9,678 nucleotides of DNA from Verrucomicrobiota bacterium. Its GTDB lineage: Bacteria; Verrucomicrobiota; Verrucomicrobiia; Verrucomicrobiales; DEV007. Location: NCBI GenBank assembly GCA_013152075.1, contig JAADHD010000191.1, positions 1 through 9,678 of the forward strand. The letters run 5' to 3'. This document shows, piece by piece, positions 1-6,771 of the stretch. How positions within the stretch are numbered: the stretch's first letter is position 1; each line of letters starts with the position of its first letter. The notes below the pieces were generated by a model. That model did not search any database and was not told the DNA's origin. It was given only the letters and a program-made list of their open reading frames with translations. The position numbers and the translations under genes are program-made.

Positions 1-2
1 AT

Positions 3-1175
3 CAATTGTTCGAAAACCGCCACTACGACAATCTCGTCCGCAACATCATCACCGCCAAAGGAATTTGGACAAGCAATCCCGAAGTCAATTTTGTCACGGT
101 CACCATTAATCCGAACAACGACAACAAAGGCCCCAACGAAGCCAAGCTGGCCGCACGGGTATCCCGAGCCTTCCTTGGTATTCGAATCGACTGCATGGAA
201 TGTCACAATGACAAATTCGGCGACCATTGGAAACAAAAGGATTTCCATCAACTCGCCGCCTTTTTTGGAGAAGCTGAAATGTCTCTCACCGGTGTCCGAG
301 ACAATAACAAAACTCCCTATGAATATCGCTATCTGGGCAAAAAAGAAGCTCAAAAAATACCTGCTGTTGCTCCCTTCAGCCCTGAGCTGATGCCTTCCTC
401 TGGCTCCCCTCGTCATCGTTTGGCCCAATGGGTCACTCATGAAAAAAATCGCCCCTTCGCCCGCAGTACCGTCAATCACCTCTGGGCCCTGATGTTCAAC
501 AAACCTCTAGTCGCCCCTATCGACGACATCCCCCTCGAAGGCCCCTGGCCACCTGCCATGGAAATACTCGCCGATGAACTCGTCGCCCACCACTTCGATC
601 TGCAACACATGATCCGCATCATCGCCGCCACCCAGGTCTTCCAACTCGACTCTCGCTCCAACAGTCCCGCCCTACCAATAACAGAAAAACACGAAAGTAA
701 CTGGGCCGTTTTTCCGCTCACTCGTTTGCGCCCCGAGCAAGTATCCGGCTCAGTGATCCAGGCCTCATCCATCACCACAGTTGATGCGCGCTCCCACATC
801 ATTCAACGTCTCATGCGCTTCACCCAGCAAGGTGAATTCGTCAAACGATACGGAGATCTCGGAGAAGACGAGTTCGCTGAACTCGGCGGAACCATCCCCC
901 AACGCCTGCTTTTAATGAACGGCAAACTTGTTCGTGAGCGCACCGGAGGGAACCTGCTCCTAAATGCAAGCGCACGAATCGGCATTCTGGCACCCGACAA
1001 TGACAGCGCCATCGAAACCGCTTATCTCGCCATTTTCACCCGCCGCCCAAACAAAACCGAACATGAATATTTCACAGCTCAACTGGGCAACCAAAAAAAC
1101 AAAAACCGCAACCAAGCCATGGAGGATGTTTTCTGGACGCTGATGAACTCCACCGAATTCTCGTGGAACCACTGA
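3..1175 (+). CDS. DUF1549/DUF1553 (PSCyt2/PSD1) cytochrome-like protein, 5' end outside window
   Basis: This is the C-terminal part of a large protein of the planctomycete-type cytochrome family; the frame is open to the left edge, so the true start lies upstream and the TTG at 6 is not a real start. Numbering codons from base 6, residues about 1-90 are the end of a DUF1549 (PSCyt2) domain, with the family block RAFLGIRIDCMECH. C63, C66 and H67 form a CxxCH c-type haem-binding motif, followed by WKQKDFHQLAAFF. Residues about 131-389 form a DUF1553 (PSD1) domain: RHRLAQWVT, FARSTVNHLWALMF, HHFDLQHMIRIIAATQVFQ, and the family-typical end with LMNSTEF. Complete members usually carry an N-terminal signal peptide and often a further haem domain, which cannot be seen here. 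The protein is likely periplasmic. Its biochemical role is unknown. The DUF1501 gene follows 27 bp downstream, the usual PVC pairing, and no clear ribosome-binding site separates them. Family assignment is secure; haem binding is inferred from the motif only. Confidence 0.9.
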   Translation, partial: QLFENRHYDNLVRNIITAKGIWTSNPEVNFVTVTINPNNDNKGPNEAKLAARVSRAFLGIRIDCMECHNDKFGDHWKQKDFHQLAAFFGEAEMSLTGVRDNNKTPYEYRYLGKKEAQKIPAVAPFSPELMPSSGSPRHRLAQWVTHEKNRPFARSTVNHLWALMFNKPLVAPIDDIPLEGPWPPAMEILADELVAHHFDLQHMIRIIAATQVFQLDSRSNSPALPITEKHESNWAVFPLTRLRPEQVSGSVIQASSITTVDARSHIIQRLMRFTQQGEFVKRYGDLGEDEFAELGGTIPQRLLLMNGKLVRERTGGNLLLNASARIGILAPDNDSAIETAYLAIFTRRPNKTEHEYFTAQLGNQKNKNRNQAMEDVFWTLMNSTEFSWNH

Positions 1176-1202
1176 CTCCCGCTCACCTCTTGATACTGCC
1201 CA

Positions 1203-2486
1203 ATGAATACCCATCCCATGAACCGAAGAAACTTCCTCAACACCTCCGCCGCCGGTCTGGCTGGATTCTCCTGGATGACCCCGATGGCCGACCTCCTAGC
1301 CGCCAACGCCGAAAAAAACGGCGGCTCAAAAAACGGGCCCGCAAAATCTGTCATCATACTCTGGCTCGCAGGTGGCCCCAGCCAACTCGAAACCTTTGAC
1401 CCCCATCCCGGCTCCTCAATATCACAGGGCACCAAAGCCATTGACACAGCCGTCAAAGGACTACAACTCGCGGCGGGATTGGAACAAACAGCGGAAGTTA
1501 TGAATGACGTCGCCCTGATCCGTTCCGTCACCAGCAAAGAAGGCGATCACGAACGCGCTTTCTACAATATCAAAACCGGCTATAGACCTAACCCAACAGT
1601 TATACACCCATCTATCGGATCCATTCTTTGCCACGAACTCCCCAACCCGAAAATCGAAATCCCCACCCATATTTCCATCCTGCCAAATAAATGGCCGGCC
1701 CGTGGAGGCTATTTCGGTGCACAGTACGACGCCTTCCAAATGGGTGATCCGAACCAACCGGTGCCTGATGTGGTTTCCTATGCAAATGAGCAGCGGCAAG
1801 GCGAGCGAAAAAAAGGTTTAGAAGTTGTCGAAACAGCTTTTGCTAGAGGCCGCCTCGCAAAACTCGATGAGAAAAAAACATTTCATCGGCAGTCCATGAT
1901 CAATGCGCAGAGATTAATGGAATCCGACCAACTCAAAGCTTTCAATGTCAGCGAAGTCCCAAAAGAAGAGCGCCTGGCCTACGGAGATACTCGGTTCGGA
2001 CGCGCCTGCCTGGCTGCGGTTCGACTGGTCGAAGCAGGCGTACGCTGCATTGAAGTCACACTCTCCGGTTGGGACAGTCATACCAATAATCACAAAAATC
2101 ACAACAAAAGGCTCGAAACCCTGGACCCGGCATTTGCCGCTCTTATCAAAGACCTCAAACGGCGTGACCTACTGGATGACACTATCGTGCTCTGCGGCGG
2201 CGAGTTTGGTCGCACACCCAAACTCAACCCCCTGGAAGGCCGTGATCACTGGCCTAAAGGGTTCAGCATGGCGATTGCAGGCGGCGGCATCCCCGGTGGG
2301 CGTATCGTGGGCGCCACCGACCCTAGCGGGGAAAAAGAAACCCCGATCAATCCGGTTCGCGTGCAAGACATCCATGCAACCATACAACATAAAATGGGCA
2401 TCGATTTCGAAACCGAGCTCATCACTCCGGTTGGTCGCCCCATCGCCCTGAGTGAAGGAAATGTGATCGAAGAGCTCAATTCTTAA
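1203..2486 (+). CDS. DUF1501 protein, Tat-exported, alkaline-phosphatase superfamily fold
   Basis: The 427-residue product begins with a twin-arginine signal (R8-R9 in NRRNFL, then a short Ala/Gly-rich segment), so it is probably exported folded. The DUF1501 core starts at about residue 48 with IILWLAGGPSQLETFDPHPG. It continues with GWDSHTNNH (289-297), CGGEFGRTPKLN (331-342), GRDHWPKGFS (346-355) and RVQDIHATI (386-394), ending in TPVGRPIALSEG. DUF1501 belongs to the same structural superfamily as alkaline phosphatases and sulfatases. The conserved Asp, His and Glu residues are candidates for metal binding, but no reaction is established for the family. Length and full domain coverage indicate an intact gene. 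An ATG at 1218 (residue 6), directly before the twin-arginine motif, is an equally plausible start; neither start has a Shine-Dalgarno sequence. It follows the DUF1549/DUF1553 gene, its usual partner, suggesting the two act together outside the cytoplasm. Confidence 0.9.
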   Translation: MNTHPMNRRNFLNTSAAGLAGFSWMTPMADLLAANAEKNGGSKNGPAKSVIILWLAGGPSQLETFDPHPGSSISQGTKAIDTAVKGLQLAAGLEQTAEVMNDVALIRSVTSKEGDHERAFYNIKTGYRPNPTVIHPSIGSILCHELPNPKIEIPTHISILPNKWPARGGYFGAQYDAFQMGDPNQPVPDVVSYANEQRQGERKKGLEVVETAFARGRLAKLDEKKTFHRQSMINAQRLMESDQLKAFNVSEVPKEERLAYGDTRFGRACLAAVRLVEAGVRCIEVTLSGWDSHTNNHKNHNKRLETLDPAFAALIKDLKRRDLLDDTIVLCGGEFGRTPKLNPLEGRDHWPKGFSMAIAGGGIPGGRIVGATDPSGEKETPINPVRVQDIHATIQHKMGIDFETELITPVGRPIALSEGNVIEELNS

Positions 2487-2522
2487 TTGCATTCCTCCCT
2501 TTCCCCCGACTACACTATTCCC

Positions 2523-3527
2523 ATGTCAATATTCAAGCAACTGGGATACACAAACCTTATCGCCGCCGCCATCTCTTTCCTTCTTCCGCACTCCGGAATG
2601 AGTCAGGCCAAAGATCAAAACGGCATCGAAAGAAGCCCCGAAGAAATCAAGCGGGCGATCGGCGTCGTAGAACAAAGGCTCGAAAGACAAGATGGCCGGG
2701 TGAGTGATCTTCGCTCTGAACTGGTTCGCCTTGACGGCAGAATTGAAAAGGAAGTCGACCAAATCGTCAAAGCGCTCGAGAAAGTCGGCGACTCCAAGGA
2801 TTCACGCACTCGAGTGGCCCAAACCAAAGGCAAAGTAATCGAAGGCCTGAAAAAAAGCATCGACATCTATCAACAAAAACGCTCCCAGGTTCGCGCCCAA
2901 CTGGCCAAACATCGCTCCGATCTGGAGAAAGCGGAACTGGAAGGCGATATGAAGAAGTTCGACGAAATGTCCGAAAAAAGAATCGCTCAAATCATGGAAT
3001 TGTCCAAGTCACTGACCACACACGAGGATTACAAAAAATACGACACTTACGCTTCCTCCAATTACTGGAATTCGGGATGGGGCAACGTCCAGGAAAAAAA
3101 CGAGGATTTTGTTCAAAACAAACGCGTAACCACAATCACCGACAAAGAAAGAAAAGAAGTCCTCAACGCCTTGAAAAAAAGCATAGCAGATCTCGGGAGC
3201 CAGAACCGCGCTTTAAAAGGTCGCTTGGATTCACCTAACTTCGCCAGTCAGAAAGACCTGATCCAGGAAGACATCGCGCGCAATCAACAGGCCATCGGTC
3301 GGCGCGAGGCTCAACTCGAGGGACTGCTCACCTCTTCACAGCCCACCACCTCTCCAATCAGCAGAACTGCCGCACACGAAATGGAACTCATGATCCGCGA
3401 CATCGCCGACGACATCAAACGTGACTTCAACACTCTGTTCCAACGCTATTCAGAATTCGTTAAAGAACGCGCTCAAAGCAACGCGCTCAAAGAGCAGTTA
3501 ACCGCTTTGCATAAAATGCTTCAATAG
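2523..3527 (+). CDS. Exported coiled-coil protein of unknown function
   Basis: I do not recognise a named family. With the ATG at 2523 the product is 334 residues and opens with a good signal peptide: a lysine near the N-terminus, a hydrophobic stretch at about 12-22, and a likely signal peptidase I site after SQA (27-29). An in-frame TTG at 2487 would add 12 residues ahead of the signal and is less likely. The mature protein is highly charged and almost wholly helical in pattern. One long heptad-like region covers about 38-165 and a second about 205-268, with a further helix at 285-334. Between them lies a short Tyr/Asn/Trp-rich stretch (about 170-187, containing YASSNYWNSGWG) that breaks the coiled coil. 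There are no cysteines and no membrane segment after the signal. It starts 36 bp after the DUF1501 stop in the same direction, so it is probably a third member of that operon and may act as a periplasmic scaffold or adaptor. That role is inference from shape and position only. Confidence 0.75.
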   Translation: MSIFKQLGYTNLIAAAISFLLPHSGMSQAKDQNGIERSPEEIKRAIGVVEQRLERQDGRVSDLRSELVRLDGRIEKEVDQIVKALEKVGDSKDSRTRVAQTKGKVIEGLKKSIDIYQQKRSQVRAQLAKHRSDLEKAELEGDMKKFDEMSEKRIAQIMELSKSLTTHEDYKKYDTYASSNYWNSGWGNVQEKNEDFVQNKRVTTITDKERKEVLNALKKSIADLGSQNRALKGRLDSPNFASQKDLIQEDIARNQQAIGRREAQLEGLLTSSQPTTSPISRTAAHEMELMIRDIADDIKRDFNTLFQRYSEFVKERAQSNALKEQLTALHKMLQ

Positions 3528-3551
3528 GAAGGCAGACTCACACCATAGAAA

Positions 3552-4421
3552 TCAGCCCAATTCAAATGTAGTGATTCCATAAATATTTCCCCATGGCAAC
3601 TGGGACGCGAGCCCGTCTCCGCCATGATACATTCTGGCGCATCCGAATACCTCCTTCATGCCATTTTGCTGAGCTAGATCCATCGCCTCCGCATTAACCT
3701 CAGGCACGTCGAGCACCAACGGACTTCCTGTCGCGTGACTGCTCAAAGCTGAAAAAATCTGGGCAGCAATCGCCGGAGTATCGGCAAACAGTGGCCCGAT
3801 CTTGAAACCCGAATCACATTCTCTCACCACTCCACAACCCACCAGTTTTTCATTCTCCATGACTCCCAGAGCCACTCCGGAAACCGGCTGAGTCCACATG
3901 CGGAGAAAATCCTCTCTAGGAAAACCAAAATGAATCTGATCATATGCGGCCAGCTCCTCAAACGGGATGTCTTGTAAATCAACACAAGTCTGGCAAGACT
4001 CAGTTTTTTTCCCGATGCCCTGCATTCTCAGATTTCGATGTGAAAAAACAAAGCCTCCCCGGGAATACCAGTCCTGCATATCAAAAACGCCGTCCATCGC
4101 AATCGCGGCCCCTTGGTCAAGCCGCGCGAGTAACTCATCCCGACGATGAAACCACAAACGAGTGCCAATCCCCTTCCCTCGCAGATCTGGTCGCACGATA
4201 AAAAAACCCATGAAGCCAAATTTCCCGCCGTAGGACACGATGGATCCCGCCGCGACCATCTCTCCCTCAAGCTCTGCCCCCAGGTAACCCTTCGGATCCG
4301 TTTTCCAGAAAATCTCCGCATCATGCAGGCCTGGATTCCAACCTTCATCCCTGGCCCAATCCACCACTCGATCAAACTCGCTCCGATCCAGAGGGCGTAT
4401 GTTCAGTGATTCCAAATTCAT
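3552..4421 (-). CDS. Two-domain GNAT-family N-acetyltransferase
   Basis: The 289-residue protein (start ATG at 4421) has an N-terminal GNAT fold. The acetyl-CoA-binding motif A is visible as FFIVRPDLRGKGIGTRLW (73-90), with the R-G-K-G-I-G pyrophosphate loop at 81-86. A second half (about 155-289) matches the C-terminal GNAT-like domain often called Acetyltransf_18: GCGVVRECDSGFKIGPLFAD, LDVPEVN, ARMYHG, and a typical ending close to GITTFELG. Members transfer an acetyl group from acetyl-CoA to an amine; the substrate cannot be told from sequence. No signal peptide is seen, so it is cytoplasmic. An in-frame TTG at 4442 is possible, but it would put seven extra residues before the conserved N-terminus. 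It lies 29 bp downstream of the sulfatase gene on the same strand and is probably cotranscribed with it. It converges with the coiled-coil gene across a 24-bp gap in which I see no terminator hairpin. Confidence 0.88.
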   Translation of the reverse strand: MNLESLNIRPLDRSEFDRVVDWARDEGWNPGLHDAEIFWKTDPKGYLGAELEGEMVAAGSIVSYGGKFGFMGFFIVRPDLRGKGIGTRLWFHRRDELLARLDQGAAIAMDGVFDMQDWYSRGGFVFSHRNLRMQGIGKKTESCQTCVDLQDIPFEELAAYDQIHFGFPREDFLRMWTQPVSGVALGVMENEKLVGCGVVRECDSGFKIGPLFADTPAIAAQIFSALSSHATGSPLVLDVPEVNAEAMDLAQQNGMKEVFGCARMYHGGDGLASQLPWGNIYGITTFELG

Positions 4422-4450
4422 CAAACTTAATTTAATCCCCAACGATTCTT

Positions 4451-5800
4451 TTATTTTTTCTTCGCGCCTTTGCCAATGCGAGCTCTCGACGGCGCTTCCG
4501 GCATCTTATCGAGCACAGCTTTCAGCCGAATTCTGGCATCCTTAACATCACCTACCACGTCTTCGGCTTTCACTCCCGCTTTTTCCAGTTCGTCTGCGGT
4601 CACATCATAAAAGCGCCCGTCCGCATATAATTTGTACTGTTCATCCCGGGCAAACCTAGACTGGGTGAATTTCCCCCAACGCGGATCGTAATGACAAAAA
4701 ACCCAATTGCGTGGATTGCCTTTTCCGCCTTTCAACTGCGGCAAAAAACTCCTCCCGTCCAAGTCCGCTTCGCCACTCACATCCGCCCCGGCAAGTTCTG
4801 CAAAAGTCTGATAAATATCGGTAAAATCCACCAAATCCTCGCACACCCTTCCCAGAGTCTTTCCTTTCCAATACGCGATCAGGGGCACGTGCGTTCCCGC
4901 ATTTGGTGTACTCCCTTTGCCTCCCTTGTAATTTCTACCGTCCGCCAGCTTCGTAGTGATACTCGGATGAGTCCCATTGTCACCGGTAAATATTACCACT
5001 GTGTTTTCCAGCACCCCTGCTTCATCAAGTTTTGCCACCACCTGTCCAACGATCTTATCGGCGTATTCCACCATCTCCTTAAAATGGTGCTTGCTACGCC
5101 TCATCCGTTTTTTGGGATCACTCCACTCAGGCGAATCCGGAGTCGGCACAAAAGGATCATGCGTCAGCACCATCGGATAATATACCAGAAACGGGCCACT
5201 CTTTTTCCGCTCTATAAAATCCAAAAGGAAGTCCCGGAAAACGTCCGGCCCATACTGACCGTTCAACTTTTCCGCCTCTTTCCCATTGCGCTCGATCAAT
5301 GGATCAGCGAAACGCTCACCTTCCTTTGTCCTCACCTCGGTCAGTTGCCACAAACACCATTCATCAAAACCAAAGGCCGCCGGTCGGCGATGATTCAAAC
5401 GCAACGTGGCAGGATATTGATTTGGATAAGACAAGCCATTCAACTGCCATTTACCAGCGATCGCTGTGGCGTAACCCGCCTGCTTCAACACCTGCGCAAA
5501 GGTTCGCTCACCGCTGCGTAAATACCCGAACTCTTCGTAGTTACGAAAGTTGTATTTGCCGGTCATGATCTGCACCCGGGACGGCGTGCACAAAGGAGTG
5601 GAGTAACAATTCGTGAAGCGCACACCACTTTCCGCCAAACGATCCAGATTCGGCGTTTGATATTCTATACTGCCATTGCAACCAAGGCACTCATACCCCA
5701 TATCGTCCGCCATGATGAGCACGACATTCGGCTTGCTTAAAACCACGCAAGACCCGGCAAACAACACACACAATGACGCTAGAATTTTCCCTTTCATCAT
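4451..5800 (-). CDS. Secreted formylglycine-dependent sulfatase (family S1 type)
   Basis: The 449-residue product has a signal peptide (hydrophobic 6-21, likely cut near residue 22) leading straight into KPNVVLIMADDMG, the classic sulfatase N-terminus. Visible active-site elements are the metal ligands D32 and D33, the modification motif C71-T-P-S-R75 (the cysteine is oxidised to formylglycine by a maturase encoded elsewhere), K117 in GKW, H214 in THDPF, D274-N275 in FTGDNG, and K295 in the GGKG motif. It should hydrolyse a sulfate ester, probably on a carbohydrate, in the periplasm or outside the cell; the substrate is not predictable. Two positions depart from the common pattern: the residue after GKW is Q119 rather than His, and the usual EGGxRVP block reads NAGTHVP (300-306). 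The C-terminus is basic (GKGAKKK). The gene begins 9 bp after the DUF423 stop, so the two are probably cotranscribed. The gene is intact and of normal length. Confidence 0.93.
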   Translation of the reverse strand: MMKGKILASLCVLFAGSCVVLSKPNVVLIMADDMGYECLGCNGSIEYQTPNLDRLAESGVRFTNCYSTPLCTPSRVQIMTGKYNFRNYEEFGYLRSGERTFAQVLKQAGYATAIAGKWQLNGLSYPNQYPATLRLNHRRPAAFGFDEWCLWQLTEVRTKEGERFADPLIERNGKEAEKLNGQYGPDVFRDFLLDFIERKKSGPFLVYYPMVLTHDPFVPTPDSPEWSDPKKRMRRSKHHFKEMVEYADKIVGQVVAKLDEAGVLENTVVIFTGDNGTHPSITTKLADGRNYKGGKGSTPNAGTHVPLIAYWKGKTLGRVCEDLVDFTDIYQTFAELAGADVSGEADLDGRSFLPQLKGGKGNPRNWVFCHYDPRWGKFTQSRFARDEQYKLYADGRFYDVTADELEKAGVKAEDVVGDVKDARIRLKAVLDKMPEAPSRARIGKGAKKK

Positions 5801-5809
5801 GCCTATTTT

Positions 5810-6196
5810 CTAATTGTCATCGAGCTTAACTACCAACACCCCCCACCCCGCCAGGAACAACAAACCTCCAAGCGGAGTGATCGCCCCGAGCCAGAGAATA
5901 TTCGTCAACGAAAGCACATACAAACTGCCGGAAAAGACCAACACTCCCGCCGCAAAACAGAAACCTACTTTCCTCCGATCAGGAGCCACATAAGCTAAAA
6001 CCCACACCGCCAACCCATGAATCAAATGATAAAAAACCGCCGTCTCCCAAGTAGCCATTCGCCCATTTCCCTCCAACACTTCTTTCAATCCATGGGCCCC
6101 GAATGCCCCCAAACCGACCCCCAAAAACATCAACACCGCTCCAGCCCTCTTTAAAGCGACTCCCTTTCCTCCTGACTGCTCTGCATCTATATTCAT
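5810..6196 (-). CDS. DUF423 family small integral membrane protein
   Basis: The 128-residue protein carries the family hallmark GAFGAHGLKEVL (about 31-42) and four predicted membrane segments at roughly 17-35, 50-68, 77-95 and 100-124. The region FYHLIHGLAVWVLAY is the second conserved block. DUF423 proteins (YgdD-like, related to eukaryotic TMEM256) sit in the inner membrane and have no established function. The N-terminus here is about 15 residues longer than usual, because no ATG, GTG or TTG codon occurs in frame closer to the conserved part. A perfect AGGAGG lies inside the coding sequence (complement of 6168-6173), but no start codon follows at usable distance. It is the first gene of the probable DUF423-sulfatase-GNAT transcript and is divergent from the gene at 6352. 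Confidence 0.88.
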   Translation of the reverse strand: MNIDAEQSGGKGVALKRAGAVLMFLGVGLGAFGAHGLKEVLEGNGRMATWETAVFYHLIHGLAVWVLAYVAPDRRKVGFCFAAGVLVFSGSLYVLSLTNILWLGAITPLGGLLFLAGWGVLVVKLDDN

Positions 6197-6294
6197 TATA
6201 CCAATAATGTTTATCCAAAACTATGGAAAGCAATGCACAATAGAACAAGAGCAAATAGATTCTTCAATCTCTCGGATAACCTTGCTGCTCCCAA

Positions 6295-6324
6295 TTGACA
6301 TTTTTTTAAATAGTTTGCAACTAT
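6295..6324 (+). promoter_or_regulatory. Candidate sigma-70-type promoter for the gene at 6352
   Basis: A perfect TTGACA box lies at 6295-6300, followed 17-18 bp later by a weak -10-like hexamer around 6318-6324 (AACTAT). This would start transcription near 6331, about 20 bases before the ATG at 6352. The -35 box is good and the -10 box is poor, so the promoter may need an activator or be read by another sigma factor. The rest of the divergent spacer (6197-6294) shows no other clear signal for the plus strand. Confidence 0.35.
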
Positions 6325-6325
6325 T
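6309..6325. promoter_or_regulatory. Inverted repeat, possible operator
   Basis: AATAGTT and AACTATT form perfect 7-bp arms around the 3-bp centre TGC. The palindrome overlaps the expected -10 region of the candidate promoter at 6295-6324. Size and symmetry suit a dimeric helix-turn-helix regulator such as a MarR-type protein, but no regulator gene of that kind is in the window. It is not followed by a T-tract, so it is not a terminator for the plus strand. Confidence 0.35.
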
Positions 6326-6351
6326 GTCCGTTTCTGCCGTTTTATCCCCTG

Positions 6352-6771
6352 ATGAAAACACCTGAAGAACAAGATTCCACATGGAAACTGCTGCTGAAAT
6401 CCAAGCCTCAGCAGCCCAGCCCAGCCTTTGTTCGCAATGTTGTTCGGGAAGTTCGAAAACTCGAAACCCCCGAAAACAGCCTGACGGCTATTTTCACCTG
6501 GTTCAAACGACCGATTGTCGCGGTGCCTGTAGCGATCGGAGTCACTGCAGTAATGATCTCAGCACTCACCCTCTTTCAAGCGCTCGACCTCTCTCCTGAG
6601 GCAAGCTCAACTCCCCCCCCTTCACTTGCTGTCGTGGATATGGATGTTCCCGCAACGACCTTCACTGACATCTCCGAAGACATGGAGAGAATCGATACCT
6701 TGGGTGAACTCGTAGCTATCGCCGACCCCGCCGATCTGGACGACGCCGCTCTGGCCGATCTCCTTTTCTAA
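6352..6771 (+). CDS. Small single-pass membrane protein, anti-sigma-factor-like
   Basis: The 139-residue product has a charged cytoplasmic N-terminus (PAFVRNVVREVRKLE at about 24-38), one hydrophobic segment at about 54-78, and a Pro/Ser linker. The acidic C-terminal tail ends in alternating Asp/Ala/Leu residues (DPADLDDAALADLLF). This layout is like the short membrane proteins that follow ECF sigma-factor genes in Verrucomicrobia, hence the tentative call. No zinc-binding HxxxCxxC motif of the classical anti-sigma domain is present, and no sigma-factor gene adjoins it here. The linker codons contain a run of eight C (6613-6620). The start at 6352 has no Shine-Dalgarno sequence but fits the candidate promoter. 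The stop codon overlaps that of aat on the other strand. The gene looks real from its start context and composition; its function is unproven. Confidence 0.6.
   Translation: MKTPEEQDSTWKLLLKSKPQQPSPAFVRNVVREVRKLETPENSLTAIFTWFKRPIVAVPVAIGVTAVMISALTLFQALDLSPEASSTPPPSLAVVDMDVPATTFTDISEDMERIDTLGELVAIADPADLDDAALADLLF

Noticed and set aside
1079..1799. Minus-strand open frames opposite the DUF1549/1553-DUF1501 junction
   Set aside because: They overlap well-supported genes, show no recognisable motif and have no start context of their own.
2849..3185. A7 runs in the coiled-coil gene as programmed slippage sites
   Set aside because: The frame stays open through both runs, lysine codons explain them, and no downstream stem or alternative frame of interest is visible.
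3528..3551. Terminator between the convergent coiled-coil and GNAT genes
   Set aside because: The 24-bp gap has no inverted repeat or T-run that would support it.
4691..5521. Long plus-strand open frame (276 codons) opposite the sulfatase
   Set aside because: It is antisense to a gene with full sulfatase motifs, and its translation is rich in His, Arg, Ile and Pro without family-like blocks: a shadow frame.
6195..6200. Perfect TATAAT on the minus strand overlapping the DUF423 start codon
   Set aside because: It would start transcription inside the gene, no -35 box sits at proper spacing, and no downstream start codon would rescue the protein. It is probably a by-product of AT-rich sequence before the ATG.
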